Of a DNA stretch of 51,963 nucleotides, positions 1 through 7,176 are shown in pieces. The first letter of the stretch is position 1. Each line of letters starts with the position of its first letter. The notes below the pieces were generated by a model that was not told where the DNA came from, made no database searches, and saw only the letters and a program-made list of their open reading frames with translations. This DNA is from Thermodesulfovibrionales bacterium. Lineage in GTDB: Bacteria > Nitrospirota > Thermodesulfovibrionia > Thermodesulfovibrionales > Dissulfurispiraceae. A program made the position numbers and the translations under genes. Location: NCBI GenBank assembly GCA_030017995.1, contig JASEGS010000010.1:1-51963 (forward strand), read 5' to 3'.

Positions 1-162
1 AGGCTATAGAAGACATCACAGAATATATAGAAATATTTTACAATCGGCAGAGGAAACAGAAGCGGCTGGGGTATCTATCCCCTGCTGTTTATGAGAAACA
101 GTTCTACGGAAAGAGGATTGCGGCATGAGTCAATTGGTGTCCACTATTGACGGCAGGGGTCA
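1..162 (+). mobile_element. Right end of an IS3-family insertion sequence
   Basis: The transposase tail is followed within 10 bp by GGTGTCCACTATTGACGG and then CAGGGGTCA ending near 162. IS3-family elements typically end TGA...TCA with a terminal repeat carrying a GTGTCC-type block, so this is a plausible right inverted repeat. The left end and target duplication are outside the window, so the exact boundary is inferred. A second GGTGTCC at about 182-188 could mean a nested or decayed end. Confidence 0.5.
3..128 (+). CDS. IS3-family transposase (OrfB), C-terminal end only
   Basis: The reading frame is open from the window edge and ends in TGA; the 41 visible codons contain NRQRKQKRLGYLSPAVYEKQ, which matches the conserved C-terminus of IS3-family OrfB integrases (known: basic NxxRxHxxLGxxSPxxFE tail after the DDE core). 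The catalytic DDE residues lie outside the window, so it cannot be said whether the copy is intact. It is followed directly by a likely IS right end. It marks the left edge of the window as a mobile-element boundary. Confidence 0.85.
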   Translation, partial: AIEDITEYIEIFYNRQRKQKRLGYLSPAVYEKQFYGKRIAA

Positions 163-245
163 ATTTTTGAAAGGCCATTATGGTGTCCGTCAATTAAAAA
201 AACAATTTTAATGTTGTTCGCTCCGAGCTTTCTTTTTGCTTATAT

Positions 246-782
246 TTGCTTAATGTTACCACCTCCACAATCGCCAGTTTTTTTGAAGGCGTATCTTTTT
301 TTGAAGAAGTGTCTGCTGTTGGACAACTCTTCTCAATCTCTGAAGGATCTGAGCAGTATTGGACTTTGGTGGCAATATTAGCTTTACTGGGTGTCTTGAC
401 AACTAATTATGTACGACTTATCAATCGCTTGAAAGAACGCTATTATAAACATATGGAAGAGGAGGATTGGGATTTTAAATTAGAAAAAAGGCTTCGAAAT
501 ATCTCGTGGACATCTGTATTACTCTCTTATACAGCCTTTTTTATGTTCATAGCAATTATAGCGATCGGTTTAAGGATTTTCTACTTATATACAGGTACTT
601 ATCTTTGCATATGGCCTTGTCATCAACAATTCTTTTTATATATCGATAGCGTCATTTTGTATTTCATCATTGTAAGTATAACAATGCGTTTCTTTGCTTT
701 TTTTGACTCCTATTGGACCGAACTCTTCAAATATCCGTTCTTTTTTGACCACTTTTACCCACGCAGGAAAAAGGGTAAATAA
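246..782 (+). CDS. Unknown integral membrane protein
   Basis: I do not recognise this 178-aa protein. It begins at TTG (the first in-frame ATG is far inside, near codon 70) and no clear ribosome binding site precedes it, so the start is uncertain. Three hydrophobic spans are visible at about residues 38-58, 88-110 and 128-150. They are separated by a charged segment (LKERYYKHMEEEDWDF, about 62-77). The C-terminus is basic (RRKKGK). It lies directly downstream of an IS end and shows no functional link to the genes that follow, so it may be cargo or a decayed accessory gene. The arrangement of hydrophobic segments argues that it is or recently was coding. Confidence 0.45.
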   Translation: MLNVTTSTIASFFEGVSFFEEVSAVGQLFSISEGSEQYWTLVAILALLGVLTTNYVRLINRLKERYYKHMEEEDWDFKLEKRLRNISWTSVLLSYTAFFMFIAIIAIGLRIFYLYTGTYLCIWPCHQQFFLYIDSVILYFIIVSITMRFFAFFDSYWTELFKYPFFFDHFYPRRKKGK

Positions 783-804
783 AAAAGTTGAATGGTGCCC
801 GTTT

Positions 805-945
805 TCACACCTGCACCTTCGGCAATACCTCCATTATCTCCTTTATCCTCCCCTCCTTCAGGCCCTCAAAATAAGACACGCTCTCCCCGAAGGCCTCGGC
901 GTTGAACGGGGTGTAATAAAAGCCGTGTTCCTTGCCGTCTTCATG
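805..945 (-). pseudogene. C-terminal remnant of an unknown protein
   Basis: A short open frame of 46 codons ends in TGA at 805-807 and has no start codon. It reads DGKEHGFYYTPFNAEAFGES and then SVSYFEGLKEGRIKEIMEVL with good coding character. An in-frame stop lies directly upstream at 946-948. It therefore looks like the tail of a larger gene whose 5' part was lost, probably through the same mobile-element activity seen at the left edge. I cannot name the family. Confidence 0.4.
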
Positions 946-1063
946 TCATATTGTACTCGGAATCATTATGGTTCTTCCTAATCCTAAGCCTTTGTTTGTG
1001 GCTGAAATCCGCATTTGCTGAGAGAGCCTCAGCACGTTTAGTACAAGAAGGAGTCAAGTCTCT
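946..1063. other. Spacer with nothing recognisable
   Basis: I see no coding frame, RNA gene or strong hairpin between the remnant and the small minus-strand gene. Confidence 0.4.
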
Positions 1064-1372
1064 TTATTCGTCTTGCTTATTTTTCGAAATATATTCCATC
1101 AATAAAAATATGCCTTTTGCTCTTTTGTAAATCACATCAAGAAGGTCTTCAAGTTTTTCCAATCTATCTGCAAGTGAACTATTCACAAAATCTTCTTCAG
1201 CCTCTTTGATGACCTGAAGGACTTCAATTCCTGCTGGTTTTTGCTCTAAATAATCCTTCCATGTGCCTTCTGCTAATAGAAGTGTCCCTAACAATAATTT
1301 CCTTATTTCTGTCGCCTTTTTTTTAAATCCTATTAATCTATCTTCATAAGGCGTGTCCTCAAACCATGCCAT
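1064..1372 (-). CDS. Small helical protein of unknown function
   Basis: This 102-aa protein starts at ATG after a clear AAGGGGG Shine-Dalgarno, which supports it as a real gene. It is rich in Leu, Lys and Glu, predicted almost wholly alpha-helical and soluble (for example ADRLEKLEDLLDVIYKRAKG), with no Cys and no signal peptide. It follows the DUF401 permease by 25 bp on the same strand, so the two are probably co-transcribed. A role as a partner or regulator of that permease is inference only. I do not recognise a named family. Confidence 0.6.
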   Translation of the reverse strand: MAWFEDTPYEDRLIGFKKKATEIRKLLLGTLLLAEGTWKDYLEQKPAGIEVLQVIKEAEEDFVNSSLADRLEKLEDLLDVIYKRAKGIFLLMEYISKNKQDE

Positions 1373-1397
1373 ATTTAACCCCCTTGACAGGCTATAT

Positions 1398-2585
1398 TTA
1401 TAAAATAAAATATACTCCCAGCGCTCCTGCCATGATTATTGCGCAGCCGGGGATGGTCTTTCTGTAAATGCCTACGATATCTGCCTTGAAATATTCTCTT
1501 GTGAGGACAAAACATAGATGCACAGGAGAGAGAAGCACTCCGACAAAGCCTGATGCAAAGGCAAAGGTTATCTCATTGAGATGAGCGCCTCCGGCAAGGC
1601 TTATCAGTAGCGGGAATGTGCCTCCGACAAATCCTACTGTCAATCCTGTAAGGAGACCGCTTACGAATGGCAGCAGAAAGAGGATTGGAAGCAGGGGCAC
1701 GCCTCTTTCTGTGAAATATCTGCTTAGATGCGTCACTGCGCCTGAATTCTCCATAGTGAATTTAAAAAACATTGTCCCGATTATAAGGATAATAACCTCG
1801 AATGCAAATCCATGCCTTAATGTCCTGAATATATCGTTTAGGCTAAGCTTATAAAACATGAACAAAAACAATATAGTTATTCCGAGCGCATAATGTAGCT
1901 CTATACCAAAAGCCATGACCATTATCAAGATCAACGAGACAGGAGAAAAACTCCATAATTCCTTTTTTTCTATTTTTATATCTTTGACAAACTTCCCCTT
2001 TACTTCCCTCATGCTGAACATAAAACCTGTGATTAGAATAATGGCGGCATAAGTCATATTTGCTAATATCAAGCTCCTGAGTTCGATATTTGTTATTGCA
2101 GATGCGAGGAGGATTCCCGGATAAAGAGGCAGGATGTATTCCCACGGATGCCTGAACCAGTAGTTTATAAAACCCTTTTCTTCAGAGGACATCCTGATCC
2201 CTTTTGTTGATTCATCAACCATCGGAGCTGAAAAATAAGCGCCTCCGAGTGAAGGAAGCATTCCTATAAGCATTGGCATAGAGATGATGACAGCTTTTTT
2301 TCTTTTTAAGAGATTTCTTGATACCTCCATCATCTTAGAGAGCACCTGCTTTTCCCTTAATATCAATTCAAGCATCCTTATTAGGGTAAGGGCGAAAAAG
2401 AGTTTTATTGTTACTGTATCTGTGACAGTGGACTGCATCGTTGAACGCATTGCAGGAACAGGCATCATATAAAGGACTGCCAATAATCCTGATGCGATAA
2501 GCAGGACGTATCCTATATTCCATTTGAGCCGTAAAAGAATGAGGATTGTTATAAATACAGCGGCTATTTTAAACACATCAAACAT
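1398..2585 (-). CDS. DUF401 family permease-like membrane protein
   Basis: This 395-aa protein has about ten hydrophobic segments and no signal peptide. It matches the DUF401 (TIGR00529, AF0261-like) family of prokaryotic inner-membrane proteins, related to gluconate and dicarboxylate-type permeases. Recognisable stretches are MLIGMLPSLGGAYFSAPMV (about residues 103-121), a polar loop with NYWFRHPWEY, and the Gly-rich GLLTGLTVGFVGGTFPLL near residue 320, repeated-domain features of this superfamily. The substrate is unknown. ATG is preceded by TATAAT only 5 nt upstream and no Shine-Dalgarno, suggesting a leaderless transcript. The small gene downstream probably shares the mRNA. Confidence 0.8.
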   Translation of the reverse strand: MFDVFKIAAVFITILILLRLKWNIGYVLLIASGLLAVLYMMPVPAMRSTMQSTVTDTVTIKLFFALTLIRMLELILREKQVLSKMMEVSRNLLKRKKAVIISMPMLIGMLPSLGGAYFSAPMVDESTKGIRMSSEEKGFINYWFRHPWEYILPLYPGILLASAITNIELRSLILANMTYAAIILITGFMFSMREVKGKFVKDIKIEKKELWSFSPVSLILIMVMAFGIELHYALGITILFLFMFYKLSLNDIFRTLRHGFAFEVIILIIGTMFFKFTMENSGAVTHLSRYFTERGVPLLPILFLLPFVSGLLTGLTVGFVGGTFPLLISLAGGAHLNEITFAFASGFVGVLLSPVHLCFVLTREYFKADIVGIYRKTIPGCAIIMAGALGVYFIL

Positions 2586-2590
2586 TGAAA

Positions 2591-2596
2591 ATTATA
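2591..2596 (-). promoter_or_regulatory. -10 box of the DUF401 gene, 5 nt from its start
   Basis: A perfect TATAAT on the minus strand lies 5 nt before the ATG. No good -35 box is seen; the position falls in the inverted-repeat element. The spacing implies transcription starts at or very near the start codon. Confidence 0.5.
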
Positions 2597-2606
2597 ACAC
2601 ACGATA

Positions 2607-2736
2607 CAGGCAGGACACGGTATCTGCGCTCATTCTCGGCAGGCATCCAAGCCTGCCTCCGAGGCTTTCGCTTGCTCGGACATCCTTGTCCTCACTTACC
2701 ACCGAAAGAAACCGCTCAAATACCGTGTCCTGCCTG
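2607..2736. repeat. Structured intergenic element with 17-bp perfect inverted repeat
   Basis: CAGGCAGGACACGGTAT at 2607-2623 is the exact reverse complement of 2720-2736. The interior holds further hairpins: GGCAGGC/GCCTGCC around 2639-2658, TCCGAG/CTCGGA, and GGAC/GTCC. The whole is GC-richer than the flanks and lies between two divergent promoters. It resembles a dispersed REP/MITE-like element; no open frame of note is inside. Confidence 0.7.
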
Positions 2737-2740
2737 ACCT

Positions 2741-2770
2741 TTGTCTTTTAATGCATCTTTTGGGTATACT
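2741..2770 (+). promoter_or_regulatory. Promoter of DUF3842-cooT-lipM operon
   Basis: TTGTCT (2741-2746) and TATACT (2765-2770) are 18 bp apart, a fair sigma-70-type match. The -10 box ends 7 nt before the ATG at 2778, so the mRNA probably begins at the start codon. Confidence 0.5.
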
Positions 2771-2777
2771 TATTTTC

Positions 2778-3194
2778 ATGAGGAAAATAGCAGTAATAGA
2801 CGGTCAAGGCGGCGGGATCGGAAGTCTTATTACAAAGAGGCTGCGGGAAGAGTTCGGCGACAAAATTGAGATAATAGCACTCGGAACGAACTCTACAGCA
2901 ACCATCTCGATGATGAAGGCGCGAGCGAATAAAGGCGCTACAGGCGAAAACGCAATAGTACGGAATACAAACAGGGTTGATATTATCATCGGCCCTTTGA
3001 GCATTGTGCTTGCAAACGGCATGTTGGGGGAGCTTACGCCAAAGATAGCAGAGGCAGTTGCATCTTCTTCAGCAAAGAAATTTCTGATTCCGTTGAATCA
3101 AGAAGGGGTAGAGGTAATAGGCGCGATAAAAGAGCCGCTGCCGCACCTTATAGAGAAATTAATCAATCAGATAAAGGAGGCGCTCGATGTGTGA
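2778..3194 (+). CDS. DUF3842 family protein
   Basis: This 138-aa protein matches the DUF3842 family: N-terminal KIAVIDGQGGGIGSLI (residues 3-18, a Gly-rich loop after a beta strand, nucleotide-binding-like), then an alternating alpha/beta fold and the conserved IIGPLSIVLANGMLGELTP (about 77-95). Function is unknown. I chose ATG 2778 over the upstream ATG at 2751 because the conserved family N-terminus begins there and a -10 box lies just upstream; neither start has a good Shine-Dalgarno. The stop overlaps the start of cooT by 8 bp, so the two are translationally coupled. The adjacency suggests a metal or CO-dehydrogenase-related job, which is inference. Confidence 0.8.
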   Translation: MRKIAVIDGQGGGIGSLITKRLREEFGDKIEIIALGTNSTATISMMKARANKGATGENAIVRNTNRVDIIIGPLSIVLANGMLGELTPKIAEAVASSSAKKFLIPLNQEGVEVIGAIKEPLPHLIEKLINQIKEALDV

Positions 3195-3378
3195 GGCAAA
3201 CGCATATATCTTAAAAGAAGGCAAGGAAGAGCTTTATCTCGAGAATGTAGATGTGCTTGTGCCTGAAGGCAGTAAGATTTATCTCAAGAATCTTTTTGGG
3301 GAGCAGAAGACTTTTGAGGGATATGTAAAAGAGATATCTTTGCTCAGGCATAAGATATTGCTTGAAGAGGCAAAATGA
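3187..3378 (+). CDS. CooT family nickel-binding protein
   Basis: This 63-aa protein has the CooT hallmark MCEANAY at the N-terminus; in Rhodospirillum rubrum and Carboxydothermus the Cys at position 2 binds Ni(II), and CooT helps nickel delivery to CO dehydrogenase. The remainder (GKEELYLENVDVLVPEGSKI, then NLFGEQKTFEGYVKEISLL) matches the family's small beta-barrel. A strong AAGGAGG lies 6-7 nt before ATG, inside the end of DUF3842. No cooS or cooC is in this window, so the client enzyme is elsewhere or different. The next gene starts within its stop codon. Confidence 0.85.
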   Translation: MCEANAYILKEGKEELYLENVDVLVPEGSKIYLKNLFGEQKTFEGYVKEISLLRHKILLEEAK

Positions 3379-4253
3379 CTATAGAGGCGGACAGGGCACA
3401 GTATTGGAGACTTATAGATTCGGACCCTTGCGATGCCGCATACAACATGGCGCTCGATGAAGCCATTGCAATTTCTACAAGAAAAGGTTTTTCGCCCCCG
3501 ACACTGAGATTATATGGATGGAAAGTTCTTTCTGTCAGTCTCGGCTCATTTCAGAAGATATCGGACATAGATTTTCAATATTGCATAAACAATAAAATCC
3601 CTGTTGTCAGAAGGCCTACCGGCGGCAGGGCTATTCTTCACGGAGATGAGCTTACGTACAGCTTTTCTGCAAAGAATAAAGGTGACTTTTCAGGGGGGCT
3701 TCTCGATACCTACAGGAAATTGAGCACAGCATTTTACACAGCTCTTCACTGTCTCGGTCTGGCAGTAAGCATAAAGATGCAGCGGGAATCTGGCGGAAAC
3801 CTGACCAAAAATCCTTTGTGTTTTAAATCCACATCGTATGGAGAAATAAGTTTTAGCGGCAACAAACTCATCGGCTCTGCTCAGAAGAGATGGAGCCATG
3901 GATTCTTGCAGCAGGGCTCAATACCTTTTTCTATAAAGCACTGCGAATTAGAAAAGGTCTTCAGAACATACAAACCCGATGAATGTGGAAATATGTTAGG
4001 ACTGAGGGAATTAGTTATTAATCTGGACATCAAAAAATTCAAGAACCATATCAAATCTTCCTTTGAGGAGACCTTTAAGGTTGTCCTTGCTGATTCTCAG
4101 CCGGCTCCCCATGAACTTGAGCTTGTTCAGATCCTTTCTGCACAGAAGTATCAGAATCACCTCTGGACAATGGGAGAGGCAAAGAGTATCCGGTCTCATA
4201 ATAATAATGGAATAACGTTGAAAGCATCACAAGGCTTATATATCCCTGAATGA
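3375..4253 (+). CDS. Lipoate/octanoate protein transferase, LipM-like
   Basis: This 292-aa cytoplasmic enzyme belongs to the biotin/lipoate A/B protein ligase (BPL_LplA_LipB) family. RRPTGGR lies at 79-85 with ILHGDELTYS after it. A candidate acyl-carrying Cys149 (PLCFKSTSYGEIS) corresponds to the Cys150 region of Bacillus LipM. The invariant Lys164 is in GNKLIGSAQKR. These favour octanoyl transfer from ACP to lipoyl domains over ATP-dependent LplA ligation; lipoate ligase remains possible. The C-terminal LSAQKYQNHLWT is also family-typical, so the frame is real close to its end even though the last 179 bp overlap the opposite-strand membrane protein gene. It overlaps cooT by 4 bp. Confidence 0.85.
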   Translation: MTIEADRAQYWRLIDSDPCDAAYNMALDEAIAISTRKGFSPPTLRLYGWKVLSVSLGSFQKISDIDFQYCINNKIPVVRRPTGGRAILHGDELTYSFSAKNKGDFSGGLLDTYRKLSTAFYTALHCLGLAVSIKMQRESGGNLTKNPLCFKSTSYGEISFSGNKLIGSAQKRWSHGFLQQGSIPFSIKHCELEKVFRTYKPDECGNMLGLRELVINLDIKKFKNHIKSSFEETFKVVLADSQPAPHELELVQILSAQKYQNHLWTMGEAKSIRSHNNNGITLKASQGLYIPE

Positions 4254-5088
4254 TGTATGTAGTGAGCTGAAATGGCAGGGATAAAAACGGACCAATTATG
4301 GGTATCAATGTAAACGGAAATCCTATCAAAATAGCCATAAAACCCAATAACATATACCCCATAATAAGGATAATATAAAGGCCTATGGAAGATGGCGTAG
4401 CATAGAGATATTTTACGGTTCCCTGCAAGGCATTAAAGGGTTTTGTTTTATTAAACGTAATATACGCAATGCCATATACAGCTATTGATATTGTGATAAG
4501 AATTAACAGGATGCCGGAAGCCAGAAGCACCAGAGAAAAAAAGACACCGAGGAAGACGGCAAGGGTTATCTCCTGCGTTTTTGCCATCTCTATTATAGCT
4601 GCCGCTCCCCCGCCTAAGATGCCTAATAAAAATGCGAGCGCTATAAATATGCCCCCGATTATTAATGAAAACACAAAAATTGGCAAGAACATCCTTCTGG
4701 CCTCTGCAAAAAATGCACTCCATGTGAATTTGTAATTTTTATCTGAAATGGTATTGGCAAGTATTCCTGCTGTGCCGCCAATTGCAAAAATCCATAGAAA
4801 GACTATAAATACGAGGTGAAGGATTAAGCTCAGGATAATAATTATAGCCATCGCAAAATATCTGCTGAGCAGTTCTGCCGACCCTTTGAAAATGCTCATC
4901 ACACCCTTGAGTCTCAGGATTTCTGTCACATCAAGTCCAAACATTATGAATGCGATGGCAACAGGAATGCCCACTATGACAAAAAAGCTTATACAGCTAA
5001 AAACCATAGCTGATAACTGTATCAAGACAAGCTGCCAGTTTTTATGGACGGTATGTATTCCCCGTTTTATTGTTTCGATATATGACAT
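4075..5088 (-). CDS. Polytopic membrane protein of unknown function
   Basis: This 337-aa protein has about six to seven hydrophobic segments, an N-terminal cytoplasmic-like stretch (SYIETIKRGIHTVHKNWQ) and a Gly/Ala-rich region (FLLGILGGGAAA near 155-166). The composition resembles the DUF975/glycerophosphodiester phosphodiesterase membrane-domain type of proteins, but I cannot assign a family. The last ~40 residues are hydrophilic (LSRGDSDTSVQKGSEQ) and lie opposite the 3' end of the lipM-like gene. It begins 3 bp after the lpxI stop on the same strand and is the last gene of the envelope block, so an envelope role is plausible by context only. Confidence 0.7.
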   Translation of the reverse strand: MSYIETIKRGIHTVHKNWQLVLIQLSAMVFSCISFFVIVGIPVAIAFIMFGLDVTEILRLKGVMSIFKGSAELLSRYFAMAIIIILSLILHLVFIVFLWIFAIGGTAGILANTISDKNYKFTWSAFFAEARRMFLPIFVFSLIIGGIFIALAFLLGILGGGAAAIIEMAKTQEITLAVFLGVFFSLVLLASGILLILITISIAVYGIAYITFNKTKPFNALQGTVKYLYATPSSIGLYIILIMGYMLLGFMAILIGFPFTLIPIIGPFLSLPFQLTTYIIQGYISLVMLSTLFHYYYETGYSLPLPLSRGDSDTSVQKGSEQAQVHGEPAENQQGQP

Positions 5089-5091
5089 TCT

Positions 5092-5964
5092 TTATAATGG
5101 AGCGCCGGGGTATCCAACTATTGAGATTCCAGCTTCTTCTGCTTCCTTTATCAATCTTTCCTTGTTAATTATTATGCTTCGGTTCGCTTCTATGGCAAGG
5201 GCACTTGCTTTTACTTTTATCATGGATTTGAGAGTGTCAATGCCTACTGCAGGGACATCAAGCCTCATATCTTGCTGGGGTTTAGACACCTTGACAACAA
5301 CTGAACCCTCGCCTGCCAAATTGCCCCCCCTAATTATGGTCTCATCTGTTCCTTCAATTGCTTCCACTGCCATTACAGCTTGACCCTTTACAACTACTGT
5401 TTGACCAATATCCAGTTTGCCGATTTCCTTTGCTATCTTATAGCCAAATTCGATGTCATTCCATTCATCTTGTGTGAGAGGAATTTTCGTTAAAAGTCCC
5501 TCTGGCGTAAGAAGATGGGGACTGAAGACAACGGTATCTATCACGCTGATTCCTTCCTCCTTCAGTTCTTTTGTTATCGCATTTAATATGGAATCGTCAT
5601 TTTTATCTTTGAGGGAAAAAAACAGTTTAATCGCCCTGAGATCCGGTATTACTTTTGACTTGTAAATGATGGTCTTGGGAACCTTCCCTGCCATTATGGT
5701 CTCTTTTACGCCATAGGATTTCAGGGTATTTATCAACTCACCCAGTTTGCCAACGTTAATCCACTTTATCTCATCTGAAATTTCGGCCAGTTCAAAAGAT
5801 GCAAGATTTTCAATGGCTGCTGTAATAACCTTAAAACCCCGCTCCTTTGCATCCCTGGCTATTATTACAGGAAGCTCTCCCATCCCCGCTATTATCCCGA
5901 TAATATCTTGACATCTGTCCTCTGTCCTCTGTCCTCTGTCCTCTGTCATTTGACTTACCTGCAT
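5092..5964 (-). CDS. lpxI: UDP-2,3-diacylglucosamine diphosphatase LpxI
   Basis: LpxI hydrolyses UDP-2,3-diacylglucosamine to lipid X, the step done by LpxH in E. coli; it is the form used by many non-gamma-proteobacterial diderms. Family features seen: IIGIIAGMGELPVIIARDA (about residues 21-39), the AGKVPK motif, SPHLLTPEGLLT in the middle, and the C-terminal DMRLDVPAVGIDTLKSM that includes the conserved Asp/Gly/Thr region. ATG at 5964 has AAGGGGA upstream and overlaps lpxA by 10 bp. Residues 6-17 (TEDRGQRTEDR) are encoded by a 7-bp tandem repeat and are not part of the family fold; see the repeat entry. Length is otherwise normal. No lpxH-like gene is in the window. Confidence 0.95.
   Translation of the reverse strand: MQVSQMTEDRGQRTEDRCQDIIGIIAGMGELPVIIARDAKERGFKVITAAIENLASFELAEISDEIKWINVGKLGELINTLKSYGVKETIMAGKVPKTIIYKSKVIPDLRAIKLFFSLKDKNDDSILNAITKELKEEGISVIDTVVFSPHLLTPEGLLTKIPLTQDEWNDIEFGYKIAKEIGKLDIGQTVVVKGQAVMAVEAIEGTDETIIRGGNLAGEGSVVVKVSKPQQDMRLDVPAVGIDTLKSMIKVKASALAIEANRSIIINKERLIKEAEEAGISIVGYPGAPL
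5915..5947. repeat. 7-bp tandem repeat inside the lpxI 5' end
   Basis: CTGTCCT (plus strand) is repeated 4.7 times without error. Because 7 is not a multiple of 3 the peptide repeats every 7 residues (TEDRGQR TEDR). It is translated as the N-terminal extension of LpxI. Confidence 0.95.
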
Positions 5965-6737
5965 ATTCCCCTTTTGTTTTTCTCTATGAATTTTACGAGA
6001 CGCGTTATTTCTGCCGTCTCGGGAAAATCTGTCTTTATCTTTTTCAATGCATCCTTCAATGTCCTTTTTTCCCTGAAGAGGATTTTATATGCCCTTTTCA
6101 GATTGTTTATTGCTTCATTTGAAAACCCGTGCCTTTTGAGACCGACGGCATTGAGCCCATAGAGTTTTGCACGTGCCCCTGATGCCATAGTGTATGGAGG
6201 AATGTCCTGTACGATGCCGCTGAAACCACCCACCATGGCATATGCGCCTATCCGTGTGTGCTGGTGGATAGCAACCACACCTCCTATTACTGCAAAATCC
6301 TCAACTACTACGTGCCCTGCCAGTGTTGCTGCATTTGCCATGATGGTGGAATTCCCGATTTTGCAGTCATGGGCTATATGCACATAGGCCATGAGGAAGT
6401 TTGAATCCCCTAACTCTGTGAGTCCATCTCCGCCAACAGATGCCCTGTGGATAGTAATATACTCCCTTATGATATTTTTCTTTCCAATCTTCACTCCTGT
6501 CTTTTCATTTTTATACTTTAAATCCTGTGGTGGAAGACCAATGGATGTAAATGGATATATTATGCAATCCTCTCGTATCTCTGTAATTCCTTCAATAACT
6601 ATATTGGATACAAGCCTTGTGCCGCTTCTTATTACGACACCATCGCCAATAATGCAAAAAGGGCCTATGCGAACATTGTCATCGATCTCAGCCTTCGGGC
6701 TTATTATCGCTGTTTTATGTATCTCCTTTGCCACCAA
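5955..6737 (-). CDS. lpxA: Acyl-ACP--UDP-N-acetylglucosamine O-acyltransferase LpxA
   Basis: LpxA transfers the 3-hydroxyacyl chain from ACP to UDP-GlcNAc, the first step of lipid A synthesis. The 260-aa protein shows the left-handed beta-helix hexapeptide pattern (AEIDDNVRIGPFCIIGDGVV and onward), the catalytic His in MAYVHIAHDC, and the C-terminal helical domain with AIGL-type NAVGLKRHGFSNEAINNLK. Starts TTG (6737) and GTG (6734) are adjacent; an AGGAGG just upstream suits GTG 6734 better, so residue 1 may be Val-coded. It sits between fabZ (5 bp gap) and lpxI (10 bp overlap), the usual lipid A order. Confidence 0.97.
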   Translation of the reverse strand: MVAKEIHKTAIISPKAEIDDNVRIGPFCIIGDGVVIRSGTRLVSNIVIEGITEIREDCIIYPFTSIGLPPQDLKYKNEKTGVKIGKKNIIREYITIHRASVGGDGLTELGDSNFLMAYVHIAHDCKIGNSTIMANAATLAGHVVVEDFAVIGGVVAIHQHTRIGAYAMVGGFSGIVQDIPPYTMASGARAKLYGLNAVGLKRHGFSNEAINNLKRAYKILFREKRTLKDALKKIKTDFPETAEITRLVKFIEKNKRGICR

Positions 6738-6742
6738 TCCTC

Positions 6743-7174
6743 CTAAAGTTCCCTGTCATAAACCATAGCTGTAAACTCTGCCTCTGATGTCAGCTTATCA
6801 TCGACATAGGCATTACCTGAAAACTTCAAGACATTGCCTCTTGCATGTGTAATCTTTACCTCAAATCTCAGCTGGTCTCCGGGCAGAACCGGCTTCCTGA
6901 ACTTTACCTTTTCGATGCTCATAAAATATACGGACTTCCCGCGTATCCCTGATTTAAATGCCAGTATGCCAGCCACCTGCGCCATTGCCTCAACAATTAA
7001 TACGCCCGGCATTATTGGATTATCCGGGAAATGACCCGGGAAAAACGGCTCGTTGATTGTTACATTTTTTATGCCCACTGCCCTGACATTCGGCTCCAGC
7101 TCTGCAATCTTGTCAACAAGCAGAAATGGGTATCTGTGCGGCAATATTGACAGTATTTCTTTGATTTCGACCAT
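6743..7174 (-). CDS. fabZ: 3-hydroxyacyl-ACP dehydratase FabZ
   Basis: FabZ dehydrates 3-hydroxyacyl-ACP in fatty acid elongation and competes with LpxA/LpxD for hydroxyacyl-ACP, which is why it is so often found between lpxD and lpxA. The 143-aa hotdog-fold protein begins with [20 protein letters not shown] and contains the active-site helix with His and Glu in [20 protein letters not shown] (about 49-68). GGAGGGG precedes ATG by 5 nt. Two bp separate it from fabF upstream. Confidence 0.97.
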   Translation of the reverse strand: MVEIKEILSILPHRYPFLLVDKIAELEPNVRAVGIKNVTINEPFFPGHFPDNPIMPGVLIVEAMAQVAGILAFKSGIRGKSVYFMSIEKVKFRKPVLPGDQLRFEVKITHARGNVLKFSGNAYVDDKLTSEAEFTAMVYDREL

Positions 7175-7176
7175 GT

